From Synechococcus sp. SP2 MAG (GTDB lineage Bacteria; Cyanobacteriota; Cyanobacteriia; PCC-6307; Cyanobiaceae), in assembly GCA_030756895.1 (NCBI GenBank), contig JAVBIX010000071.1, positions 1 to 47,854 of the forward strand: 47,854 nt of DNA, written 5' to 3'. This document shows positions 1-10,180 of the stretch, piece by piece. Under the pieces are notes generated by a model. It was not told the DNA's origin. It searched no databases and was given only the letters and a program-made list of their open reading frames with translations. The stretch's first letter is position 1. Every line of letters starts with the position of its first letter. The position numbers were made by a program, and so were the translations under genes.

Positions 1-453
1 CTGGGGCGCTGGCGCGATTGATGGGGGCGCTGCAGAACGGGACCAGCGCTCCACACGAAAGCTTTCGTCATCAGGCCAGCTGTTGTCATCCTCGCGGTAG
101 GTGGGCTGAGACTCAGACACGGGCGCCACAATCTGCCGGCGTGAGATCGCATCGAGAGGCCGCTTACGACTTGATGCAGAAGGCGATTCAGTCCGCAGGG
201 GTGGCTGAACCGGATCCCTCCAGTCTTCTTCTTCATCCATAAGCCAATCGATCTTGTCGCCGACCCAGCGACCCACTGTTTCGAGGTCCATTGAAGGACG
301 CACACCACCGGCAGAACGTCGACCAGGTCGCGTGCCAGCCACACCATCCACAAGCTGACGGCCGGTTTCAATCCACTGATCCAGTCTCCGATCACCAGAA
401 TCCTGACTGCGCTGCCCCTGACTGCGCTGCCGCGGTTGAAAACGTCCATCCAT
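1..453 (-). CDS. Conserved picocyanobacterial protein of unknown function (partial)
   Basis: The reading frame starts at ATG 453 and runs off the left edge, leaving 151 visible residues. It begins MDGRFQPRQRSQ and is hydrophilic. An Arg/Gln-rich start with a repeated QRSQ unit is followed by a conserved-looking block (DQWIETGRQLVDGVAGTRPG) and an acidic Trp-containing stretch near residues 65-80. The rest is Pro/Ser/Arg-rich and looks disordered. No signal peptide, membrane helix or catalytic motif is visible. It lies 9 bp downstream of a 31-aa peptide gene and a SprT-like protease gene on the same strand, so the three may be cotranscribed. I do not recognise a function. The C-terminus is missing. 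Confidence 0.6.
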   Translation of the reverse strand, partial: MDGRFQPRQRSQGQRSQDSGDRRLDQWIETGRQLVDGVAGTRPGRRSAGGVRPSMDLETVGRWVGDKIDWLMDEEEDWRDPVQPPLRTESPSASSRKRPLDAISRRQIVAPVSESQPTYREDDNSWPDDESFRVERWSRSAAPPSIAPAPQ

Positions 454-462
454 TCTTTGACC

Positions 463-558
463 TTAACGACGACGCTGCTGCAGCCAACGCTCCCGTTGCC
501 AACCAATTAACGCGATCGACACCCCACCAGCTTCTAGGACCCAAAGAAACAAATCCAT
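463..558 (-). CDS. 31-residue putative single-helix membrane peptide
   Basis: ATG 558 to TAA 463 encodes a 31-aa peptide. It has a hydrophobic stretch (about residues 3-20, LFLWVLEAGGVSIALIGW) followed by a strongly basic tail ending QQRRR, the pattern expected for a small N-out/C-in membrane peptide. The start codon lies one base after the TGA of the SprT-like gene (TGA-G-ATG), a spacing that suggests translational coupling. The next gene begins 9 bp further on. Position and composition are the only support. It could also be a chance ORF inside an operon. Confidence 0.4.
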   Translation of the reverse strand: MDLFLWVLEAGGVSIALIGWQRERWLQQRRR

Positions 559-559
559 C

Positions 560-1108
560 TCAATCCTGAGCGGGGGCAGGTACATAACTGAGTAGACAAC
601 TCACATGCCAGTGACCGTCATGATGCCGATCACAGCACAACCTGCAAGCTGCTTGCCTAACCCGGCGCCGATACGGCGTCCGCTGCCCACAGATAGGGCA
701 GATGGCAATCCAGCGAGGGGGGGTCTGCTGAACCGGAAAACGATGCCGAATGCTCACCTTGAATCGGGATTGAGAGGCATTAATCGCCGCCATCTGAGCC
801 CGAAAACAAGGGCCATGACTCTCCCGTTGACCCAACACCAGATCCACCCAGGCATGAATCATTTCATGACAAAGAGTGCTTTCGGTGGCGCAGCGAGGCA
901 AGGGATCCAGCAAGGGTTTTGAGAGCACAATCTCCCGTCCAAGTGGGGGAGCCACCGCCGGTCCGCGGCGGTAAAAGCCTGCCGTCTTTCGCATCCGCCC
1001 ATCACTCCAACGCAAAGCAACCAGCGGGCCCATGCCGCGCACAAGGCGGCCATCAAAGTGTTCTCGATTGAGCCTGTGAAACAGCGGCAGCAGGGGCTCG
1101 AGGGGCAT
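560..1108 (-). CDS. SprT-like zinc metalloprotease family protein
   Basis: This is a predicted metal-dependent peptidase of the SprT family. An HEMIH sequence (HExxH, residues 81-85 from the chosen start) sits in CHEMIHAWVDLV, and a further His at about 98 (SHGPCF) is a plausible third zinc ligand. The C-terminal part carries a CPxC...CxxC zinc ribbon (Cys 137, 140, 155, 158), as in SprT proteins. The open frame extends upstream to 1285 and would overlap the divergent neighbour. I place the start at the ATG at 1108 (MPLEPLLPLFHRLNREHFDG), where family-like sequence begins, giving 182 aa. Substrate is unknown; eukaryotic relatives (Spartan) cut DNA-protein crosslinks, and that role is not shown here. 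Confidence 0.8.
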   Translation of the reverse strand: MPLEPLLPLFHRLNREHFDGRLVRGMGPLVALRWSDGRMRKTAGFYRRGPAVAPPLGREIVLSKPLLDPLPRCATESTLCHEMIHAWVDLVLGQRESHGPCFRAQMAAINASQSRFKVSIRHRFPVQQTPPRWIAICPICGQRTPYRRRVRQAACRLCCDRHHDGHWHVSCLLSYVPAPAQD

Positions 1109-1206
1109 GGGGACTGCGAAAGAAGCCAAACAGGACGAAAGCCGGCCCAGTCTGCCTCGTTCCTGCATCCGGTCAGTCAGAATCTGCACTACTTCGGATG
1201 CACCCG

Positions 1207-3730
<2,524 letters not shown>

Positions 3731-3903
3731 ATAAACACCAATCAGACCTGCCTCAGCCTTTAAAGAACCTGGGATTTTTCACTGCCACTCTGCTGAACAA
3801 ATCTCAGAATGATTATTTTTAGTCTTTCTGCATTATCAATGCACTCTATTTGGTACACACCCAAACTATTCTTCAACCACACCATCACTGAAGACAAACA
3901 ACA
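3731..3903. other. Intergenic region after ligA
   Basis: This is the first part of a 474-bp gap between the ligA stop and the stop of the minus-strand TVP38 gene at 4205. It is AT-rich, with no convincing coding frame and no strong hairpin plus T-tract. The only plausible frame in the gap is the 52-codon ORF at 3904-4062. The remainder (4063-4204) shows nothing recognisable. Confidence 0.4.
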
Positions 3904-4062
3904 ATGAACTCACCCAAAGCCTTCCGCTGGATCAAAACAGACTGTGGTCGTGCAAAATATATTGATCTCTCCTCTCGCAATGGTGTCATTGCCAGCCTGA
4001 GGCTGGGATGGTTTGTACTTATTGCTTGCATTCGAGATATCAATCTGCCCAACCCAGATTAA
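3904..4062 (+). CDS. Possible 52-aa protein of unknown function
   Basis: ATG 3904 to TAA 4062 encodes a 52-residue, mildly basic peptide starting MNSPKAFRWIKTDCGRAKY, with a hydrophobic stretch near residues 31-43 (ASLRLGWFVLIAC). It is the only plus-strand frame of note in the gap between ligA and the TVP38 gene. No Shine-Dalgarno sequence is obvious. I do not recognise the family and it may not be translated. The call rests on length and amino-acid composition alone. Confidence 0.25.
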   Translation: MNSPKAFRWIKTDCGRAKYIDLSSRNGVIASLRLGWFVLIACIRDINLPNPD

Positions 4063-4204
4063 CCACTCAGAATAGGGTTTTATTCTGGCATTCACTTGTA
4101 CATGCAAGAACACAGTATTTCAAGTTGCAAGTCATCATCCAAACCATTGATACGAAAGATTTTTGAAGATAAAGACAGGCCCACGTCACGTGCTTACATC
4201 AAAA

Positions 4205-4852
4205 TTAGTGGTCCGTTGTTTCATCACTTAAAGCATTCTTTGCTGCGCGCCCAACCAACCAAACGACCGCGACCGTAGCTAACACGCCCACCACCCTCAG
4301 GATCCAGCCCTGTGCTGAGGCTTCCCCAGCGAGCACCTCACCAAAACGAGCAGCATCACCTGCCAAGGCGCCCAAAGCACAAAACAAAATGGTGCCGGGA
4401 ATGATGCCAATTAAACCGATGCTGTAATCACGCAAGCTCACCTCACTGAGGCCATAGACCAAGTTCAATAATGAGAACGGAAACGCTGGAGATAGACGCG
4501 TTAAAAGCACAAGTTTGAGACCCTCCCGGCTCACGGCCCGTTCCACAGCCTGAAGCTTTGGGTATTGCGTCAAACGCTTGCTCGTCCAATCACGCAACCA
4601 ATATCGGCCAAGCAAAAACGCTGCCTCTGCGCCGAGACTGGCCCCCACAAACACAATCAGGCTCCCCCACCAAGTGCCATAAAGAGCTCCAGCCAACATC
4701 GAAGCCCATACCCCTGGAAGCAACAGCGTCACCCAAACCGCATAAAGCGGGATGAAAACCATTCCACCCAAAGGAGAGCGCAGCCAGAGCATCAATGGCT
4801 CAAACCAGGACATTCCCTCAATCATGTGTTCCACACCACCCGAGGCCACCAT
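4205..4852 (-). CDS. TVP38/TMEM64 (VTT/DedA-like) family membrane protein
   Basis: A polytopic inner-membrane protein of up to 215 aa with about five hydrophobic segments. The VTT-domain core is visible: a Gly-rich segment (LAGALYGTWWGSLIVFVGASLGAEAAFLLGR, interrupted by loops), then RLSPAFPFSLLNLVYGLSEVSLRDY and GIIPGTILFCALG, typical of TVP38/TMEM64 proteins. Relatives have been linked to lipid scrambling and membrane homeostasis; the role here is unknown. The N-terminus is uncertain because ATG codons at 4825 and 4813 would give shorter products that begin nearer the first helix. It is divergent from the lipoprotein gene at 4929, with no operon partner on its own strand. Confidence 0.85.
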   Translation of the reverse strand: MVASGGVEHMIEGMSWFEPLMLWLRSPLGGMVFIPLYAVWVTLLLPGVWASMLAGALYGTWWGSLIVFVGASLGAEAAFLLGRYWLRDWTSKRLTQYPKLQAVERAVSREGLKLVLLTRLSPAFPFSLLNLVYGLSEVSLRDYSIGLIGIIPGTILFCALGALAGDAARFGEVLAGEASAQGWILRVVGVLATVAVVWLVGRAAKNALSDETTDH

Positions 4853-4928
4853 TCCATCGTGATCGTTTTGGTGCCAAAGGGGAGCATGCCCACTTTTACG
4901 CTAAAGATTGGACAACTGTTCTAGAGGT

Positions 4929-6197
4929 ATGGAAGCAAACCGCGTTTGTGCTCCGATCAGAAGGAACAGGTGCAGCATCGCTCTCGTGCTGAGCACATCG
5001 TTACTCGGGGGCTGCGCCATCACCGATAGCCAAGGATCGATCGTATTGAAGGTGGCTCAAGCCAGCAATGAAAACGAACAACACTCCTCTCATCGTTTTG
5101 AAGCAGAACGGAAGATCACCAGAGATTTTCAACATCAATTAATTCAAAAGCAGCCTGGGATCAAGCTGCATCCCTCGATCTATCCCGAAGAGTCTTTGGA
5201 GAGGGAGCTCAAAGTTCAAACCAATAGCGGCCTAGGACCAGACCTCGTGATTGCAGACAGCAATCAAGCCTTGAGCCTTCTTGCCTTGGGTCTGACCGAG
5301 CCGATCAAGTTGACGAAAGAACGTCAAAACTTGATTAATCCAGCAGCCCTAGAGCGCGTTAAAACAGCCACTGGATCTTTAGCGGGGCAACCGGTCTCGC
5401 AGTTTCTACAACTGGCTTGCTTCGATAAACGCAAACTCAAAAAAGCACCCACAACCTTGTCGGAACTGTCCGCAGACAGTGGCAAGGGCAAGATTTTTGG
5501 GATGGTCACCAACCTCCAGGATCTGTACTGGAGCCTTGGGAGCTTCGGGGCGGGCGAAGCACTAACTGCCTCGTTAGCAGGCAAAAAAGCCACTGAGGCG
5601 GCCCATGAACGGCTCACTCTTTGGATGCGTTGGCTCAAGGCATCCAGCTATCAGCAAAATATTGTGTTTTTGAGAAATCAAGCCGCCCTTCGAAAGGCAT
5701 TCATCCAAGGCGAAATGAGTTGGATCAGCTGTTGGAGTTCCCAGCTACCGCAACTTCGTAAAGAGCTCAAAGATCATCTCGGCATTGCCCCATTACCCAG
5801 TGGAAACTTTGGACGAGCAACACCAATCACTCGCTTGCAGGTCTGGGCTCTTGGCAAGAACTCAAGCAAACGTCAACGAGCAGAAAGCCTGAAATTGCTC
5901 AATTTCATGGTGCAACCCTGGGCTCAGAAAACCTACGCCCTCAAATACCAGACGGGCTTTCCTGTCAATCCGGCGGCGGCACTGATCGTCAGCAAACAAT
6001 TACCTGCAGGATTCTCTAAATTCAGTGAAGACGAAAACAAGCGCGTAAGCCGTGGTGATGCAATTGTCTCAGCAATTAATGCCAAGCCAAGATTAAGAAA
6101 AGATATTCAATCCACACTCAACAAGTTAATTTTTGATGGATTATCTCCTGAGAAGGCGGCTACTGAACTCCAAAATCAGATGAAAGCGAATCGATGA
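4929..6197 (+). CDS. Extracellular solute-binding lipoprotein (family 1-like)
   Basis: A predicted exported lipoprotein with a basic start, a hydrophobic stretch (IALVLSTSLLGG) and the lipobox LLGGC, so the acylated Cys is about residue 29. The mature part resembles family 1 ABC solute-binding proteins (sugar or polyol type). It has a GPDLVIADSNQALSLLALG segment near the N-lobe, an acceptance loop around GEMSWISCWSS, and a C-terminal region with KLLNFMVQPWAQK. An ATG at 4908 is an alternative start. No ABC permease or ATPase of the sugar type lies nearby. Its stop overlaps the start of an MscS channel gene (ATGA), so the two are probably made together. The ligand is unknown. Confidence 0.8.
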   Translation: MEANRVCAPIRRNRCSIALVLSTSLLGGCAITDSQGSIVLKVAQASNENEQHSSHRFEAERKITRDFQHQLIQKQPGIKLHPSIYPEESLERELKVQTNSGLGPDLVIADSNQALSLLALGLTEPIKLTKERQNLINPAALERVKTATGSLAGQPVSQFLQLACFDKRKLKKAPTTLSELSADSGKGKIFGMVTNLQDLYWSLGSFGAGEALTASLAGKKATEAAHERLTLWMRWLKASSYQQNIVFLRNQAALRKAFIQGEMSWISCWSSQLPQLRKELKDHLGIAPLPSGNFGRATPITRLQVWALGKNSSKRQRAESLKLLNFMVQPWAQKTYALKYQTGFPVNPAAALIVSKQLPAGFSKFSEDENKRVSRGDAIVSAINAKPRLRKDIQSTLNKLIFDGLSPEKAATELQNQMKANR

Positions 6198-7564
6198 CTC
6201 TATCTATGCCTTACCTCATCACTATTAACCCAGGGGCAATTCTCAACGAGCTCCTGAGCTGGTTGTCATATCTGAACCGGGGCACCGTTCTCCTCCAACT
6301 CTTTTTAGTTGGCATTGTGATGGTGGCAGAGCAACGGGGTGCGCTTCGACGGCGCATGGAGCTCAGGCTAGTTCCTGAATACATCCGAGTTCTGATTGGC
6401 CCCCTACTTCTCTTAATCAGTTCAGGGCTTTTCCTTCTAGTGGGCTTGCCATGGGGATTGCTGCGCTATTTCGGACTGCTCTGGCTGGGCTGGATGTCAT
6501 TCACACCACTGAAAATACTACTTCTAAGTATCAACAAAAAATTCCCAGTTGATGAATTAGAAAGCACATTTTTAAGACCCGTCTACTTCATTGTGGCCAC
6601 CATGTCCTTCATAAGACTGATGGGAAGTACGGAAAACTTGGCGCAAACTCCAATCGCTAATTTATTTGGAGTTGAGCTAACGCTAGGAAGAATTTATCTT
6701 GCAATCATAGCCATCTATGTCATTATGACCCTCTCCTCAAGGCCTGCAACATTTCTCGCATGGCTTAGTGGAGTGCTGTTTGGTGTCCGTCCCAAAAACA
6801 GGCGAGGAATGGAGCTTCTGTTCCGTTACAGCGTGATCATCATTGGCATCATTGGGGTGGCTTACTTCATCGGCATCGATGGCACAGCATTCATTGCCAT
6901 AGCAGGTGGATTGTCTGTCGGAATAGGCTTTGGTATAAAAGAAATCATCTCAAATTTCATCAGCGGCATCTGGCTCCTGTTTGAAGGGTCAGTGCGCCCC
7001 GGAGAGATTTTGATGGTCAACGGCGACCCCTGCACCGTACGCAAACTGGGGTTAAGGGCAACACAATTACGTCGGGGACGCGATGGAGCTGAGCTGTTAA
7101 TCCCGAATCAGATCTTCTTCACACAAGAAGCCACATCCTTCACCGCAACAGAAACATCCAGACGTGACAGTGTGGTGGTTGGCGCAGCCTATGAGCACGA
7201 CCCAGATATTATCGTTGAGTTATTAATAACAATTGCCAAAGAGCACAAAAAAGTTCTAGAATATCCCCCAGTCAAAGCCTTTGTCATCGACTTTGCAGAG
7301 TCTTCTATAAACTATAAGGTTCTCTTTTGGGTAGCCAACCCCCTCGATTCCTTTGAAATTGGCAGTGATATTCGCCGAACAATCTGGAAACAATTTGAAC
7401 AAAAAGGAATCACCATTCCGTTCCCGCAACGTCAGATCTATCCAATGGAATGGCCACCAAGTCTTCAACAAAGCATGCATTCAGCTGGAGGCGGAGGTGT
7501 AGTGACGCAAGGCATAGAACCAGAACTGACGGGCAGCGACGAAAAAGCCAACGGCGAGGCCTAA
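6194..7564 (+). CDS. MscS-family mechanosensitive ion channel
   Basis: A 456-aa membrane protein predicted to open under membrane tension and release solutes during osmotic downshock. Several N-terminal helices precede the pore-lining helix region (about residues 225-265, with TAFIAIAGGLSVGIGFGIKE), followed by the MscS beta domain (NFISGIWLLFEGSVRPGEI, then LLIPNQIFF). A cytoplasmic alpha/beta domain ends in IPFPQRQIYP. The start codon overlaps the stop of the upstream lipoprotein gene (ATGA). The Gly-rich C-terminal tail overlaps the 3' end of the convergent exporter gene by 84 bp. With six or so helices it is longer than E. coli MscS. Confidence 0.92.
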   Translation: MTLSMPYLITINPGAILNELLSWLSYLNRGTVLLQLFLVGIVMVAEQRGALRRRMELRLVPEYIRVLIGPLLLLISSGLFLLVGLPWGLLRYFGLLWLGWMSFTPLKILLLSINKKFPVDELESTFLRPVYFIVATMSFIRLMGSTENLAQTPIANLFGVELTLGRIYLAIIAIYVIMTLSSRPATFLAWLSGVLFGVRPKNRRGMELLFRYSVIIIGIIGVAYFIGIDGTAFIAIAGGLSVGIGFGIKEIISNFISGIWLLFEGSVRPGEILMVNGDPCTVRKLGLRATQLRRGRDGAELLIPNQIFFTQEATSFTATETSRRDSVVVGAAYEHDPDIIVELLITIAKEHKKVLEYPPVKAFVIDFAESSINYKVLFWVANPLDSFEIGSDIRRTIWKQFEQKGITIPFPQRQIYPMEWPPSLQQSMHSAGGGGVVTQGIEPELTGSDEKANGEA

Positions 7565-8269
7565 CCCAAGCCACAACATGGGAGTGCTAGCTCGCCCCAG
7601 CACAACTTCAGCCGGAACAGTTGTGAGAAATGCCACCGGAATCACCAAGGTAAAGAGCAAACGCAAAGGAGCCGGATAAGCCGCTACGGGATAACGACCT
7701 GAGGCCAACACAGCGCGTAAAACCTCAGTGGCATTCCAGGTTTTCACAAACCAAATGCTGGTCGCTGCAATCAAAAACCAGAGCGAATACAGGATCAATC
7801 CACCAGCCAAGAGCATCAGCAACACCACCGCAATGCCTCCTGGCGACAAAGAAGCACCAGCCTGATGCCCGCCCCAAATCACCAGTAATAAGCCAAGAGC
7901 GATCTCCGGCAACCCGGCTGGCGAGATGGTGCGCAATGACAACCAGAACTGACTGTCAATCGGCTTGAGTAGCACGAAATCAAGGGTGCCTTCGCGCACA
8001 TGGGTCACGATCGAAGAGAGGTTGGGGCGCAACCAAGTGCTGGCCATACCATCGAGAACCGTATAAAAGCCCTGAACAATCAAGGCTTCATGCCAGCTCC
8101 AGCCACCCAACGCACGCCCTGGACCAAAAAAGAGAGAGAGCATGAACAGGCTGCCAAGCAAACTCAAGCCAACGGCAACCAGCTCAATCACAACGTTGAG
8201 TTGGTACTCCAGCTGCGAGGCCACGGCTGTTCCCCAGAATCGCCGGAGACTTTTGAAGTAACGCCGCAT
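7481..8269 (-). CDS. ABC-2 type exporter permease subunit (DUF990-like)
   Basis: A 262-aa protein with about six transmembrane segments, lacking an ATPase domain. The sequence HVREGTLDFVLLKPIDSQFWLSLR after the second helix is characteristic of the ABC-2 permease group once called DUF990 (COG3694-type). Its ATG directly follows the TGA of the preceding permease gene (TGAATG). With that gene and the ATPase further upstream it forms a complete three-gene exporter, with two different permeases and one ATPase. The cargo cannot be read from the sequence. The last 84 bp overlap the convergent mscS gene. Confidence 0.87.
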   Translation of the reverse strand: MRRYFKSLRRFWGTAVASQLEYQLNVVIELVAVGLSLLGSLFMLSLFFGPGRALGGWSWHEALIVQGFYTVLDGMASTWLRPNLSSIVTHVREGTLDFVLLKPIDSQFWLSLRTISPAGLPEIALGLLLVIWGGHQAGASLSPGGIAVVLLMLLAGGLILYSLWFLIAATSIWFVKTWNATEVLRAVLASGRYPVAAYPAPLRLLFTLVIPVAFLTTVPAEVVLGRASTPMLWLGLGLAVGFFVAARQFWFYALRHYTSASS

Positions 8270-9067
8270 TCAGGCCCCCATCGCGCTGTAACGCCGCACC
8301 CCAGCGCGCCAAAACAGAAGAACAAGTGGCAACAGCAGCACGATCCAGGCCGACTGGATGGCAAATCCAGCCAACAAGTCCACAGGCTGTTCGGCTAAAA
8401 CACGCGCCGGGAAGTCAATCAAATAAGGGAAAGGAGTCCACTGAGCCAAGGTACGCACAAAGGGTGGGAATGCCGTGAGCGGAGCAAGCAGTCCAGACAA
8501 GAAAAGGAAAGGAATGAACAACAACCTCTCGAGAGCACTGGCCTTCTCACTCCAAAAACAAAGGGAGGCAATCAGGCTTTGCAACAGAAAAGCAATCGAA
8601 AATGCCATCCATGTGGCCAACCAAGCCAGCACAAAATGACCAAACGATGGCAACCAGAAAGCATTGGGCTGAATTAGAAAAAAGATCGCGGTAATCACCG
8701 CAGCAAAAGGCAAACGCGTGAGCTGCTCGCCAAGATGACTTGCCACGTAACGCCAGAGCGGGTGTAATGGCTGAAGAAGATAAGGAGACAATCTGCCCGT
8801 GAGAGCATCCTCTTCAAAGGCATAAATCATCCAAACAACAGAAAACTGACGCACTAAAAAGGCGCTCAAGAAATAACGATCAAGGCCCACACCATCCATC
8901 CCCAACGCATCGCGTGCATCACTGCCATTCCAAAGGCTGAGCATGATGAAAGGGAGCACTCCGGAAAGAGCCCAAAGGGCAATTTCAGCGCGGTATTCCA
9001 ACATATGGGCGTATTCCGTTCCTAAGAGAACACGAATAATCTTGCGATTGAGTCCAAAAATACGCAT
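8270..9067 (-). CDS. ABC-2 type exporter permease subunit (DUF990-like, second)
   Basis: A 265-aa protein with about six transmembrane segments. It has the paralogous pattern to its downstream neighbour: an N-terminal amphipathic start (LLGTEYAHMLEYRAEIALWALSG), then a cytoplasmic loop with EEDALTGRLSPYLLQPLHPLWRY, equivalent to the REGTLDFVLLKP loop of the partner. It resembles the COG4587-type subunit that heterodimerises with a COG3694-type subunit. Its start overlaps the stop of the ATPase gene by one base (9067), which supports a single translationally coupled operon. Substrate unknown. Confidence 0.87.
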   Translation of the reverse strand: MRIFGLNRKIIRVLLGTEYAHMLEYRAEIALWALSGVLPFIMLSLWNGSDARDALGMDGVGLDRYFLSAFLVRQFSVVWMIYAFEEDALTGRLSPYLLQPLHPLWRYVASHLGEQLTRLPFAAVITAIFFLIQPNAFWLPSFGHFVLAWLATWMAFSIAFLLQSLIASLCFWSEKASALERLLFIPFLFLSGLLAPLTAFPPFVRTLAQWTPFPYLIDFPARVLAEQPVDLLAGFAIQSAWIVLLLPLVLLFWRAGVRRYSAMGA

Positions 9068-10041
9068 TACACCTTTCCCTGCCGAAACAGCTCACCGATC
9101 AGCTGATCAATCGGAGGATCATTCACTTCCAGATCCCGCACCTCAAAGCGGTCAAGCAGTTGTGCCACCACAGCCGTGAGCTCATCAGGCTGGACTCGCA
9201 AGTTCACCTCGCAGTCGCAGCAGCTGTCGAGCCGGCCAAGGCCAGCAAACGCCTCAGCCCCCACTGGTGCAGCAAGTTCCAAACGAACATGGCGCTCAGG
9301 GGCGAGCCGACTTGCCAAGCGATCAAGCGGACCGTCATGGAACAAATTCCCCTGATGAATCAACAACACGCGCGGACATAGGGCAGTGATATCGGCCATG
9401 TAATGGCTCGTGAGCAGCACAGTGGCACCAGTTCTTTGGTTGTAATCCGCCAAAAACTTGCGCACCCGGGCCTGCGCATTCACATCCAAACCAAGCGTGG
9501 GCTCATCAAGGAACAACACATCAGGTTGGTGCAGCAAGGCAGCGAGTAACTCAGCTTTCATGCGCTGGCCCAACGACAACTTGCGAACAGGGCGCGTGAG
9601 CTCCTCACCCAACTCCAATAAATCCGACAGCTCGGAGATACGGCGCTTGGCATCCCGATCACTAATGCCATACACAGCAGCATTCACCCTCAAGGAATCC
9701 ATCGGGGGGAGATCCCAAAGCAATTGCTGCTTCTGGCCCATCACCAGAGTGATCCGACGCAAAAAATCGGGATGACGCTTTTGCGGTTGATGACCTGCAA
9801 CGACCACCTGACCTGCACTGGGATAGATCAACCCACACAACATCTTCAAGGTGGTGGTTTTCCCGGCGCCATTGGCACCAAGAAATCCCACCATCTCTCC
9901 CCGAGCGATCGTAAAAGAAACATTGCTCACCGCACACACATCACGGTGGCGCCGGCGCATGAAGTGCTGCAAGGTTCCACCCAAACCCGGTTGCTTGTCG
10001 GCAACCCGGTAAATCTTGCTGAGACTTTCAACCTCAATCAC
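9067..10041 (-). CDS. ABC exporter ATP-binding subunit
   Basis: The ATPase that powers the two ABC-2 permeases encoded just downstream. From the proposed GTG start at 10041 it has 324 aa and begins IEVESLSKIYRV. Walker A is GANGAGKT (about residues 55-62), the ABC signature LSLGQRMKAEL, Walker B VLFLDEPTLGLD, and the switch His follows in LLTSHYMAD. A C-terminal regulatory extension of about 90 residues contains a Cys-rich stretch (LDSCCDCEVNL). The frame is open back to an ATG at 10137, which would crowd the divergent mscS-like gene; hence the shorter start, with moderate certainty. Confidence 0.88.
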   Translation of the reverse strand: MIEVESLSKIYRVADKQPGLGGTLQHFMRRRHRDVCAVSNVSFTIARGEMVGFLGANGAGKTTTLKMLCGLIYPSAGQVVVAGHQPQKRHPDFLRRITLVMGQKQQLLWDLPPMDSLRVNAAVYGISDRDAKRRISELSDLLELGEELTRPVRKLSLGQRMKAELLAALLHQPDVLFLDEPTLGLDVNAQARVRKFLADYNQRTGATVLLTSHYMADITALCPRVLLIHQGNLFHDGPLDRLASRLAPERHVRLELAAPVGAEAFAGLGRLDSCCDCEVNLRVQPDELTAVVAQLLDRFEVRDLEVNDPPIDQLIGELFRQGKV

Positions 10042-10180
10042 AACAGAACCATCAGCAACTCGTGGGTATAGCGAACGCGATGGCACACCACCAAGTGAAA
10101 GTTTAAAAGCTGAAGCATTCAGCCTGATCCAATGCAAAGGAGGAGGCAGACTGCATGCAGCAGGTCACGGTGATGACGCA

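Noticed and set aside
3910-4113. 67-codon minus-strand frame after ligA
   Set aside because: Overlaps a slightly more protein-like plus-strand frame, with no start signal and no recognisable sequence. Neither is certain, and only the plus-strand one is listed, at low confidence.
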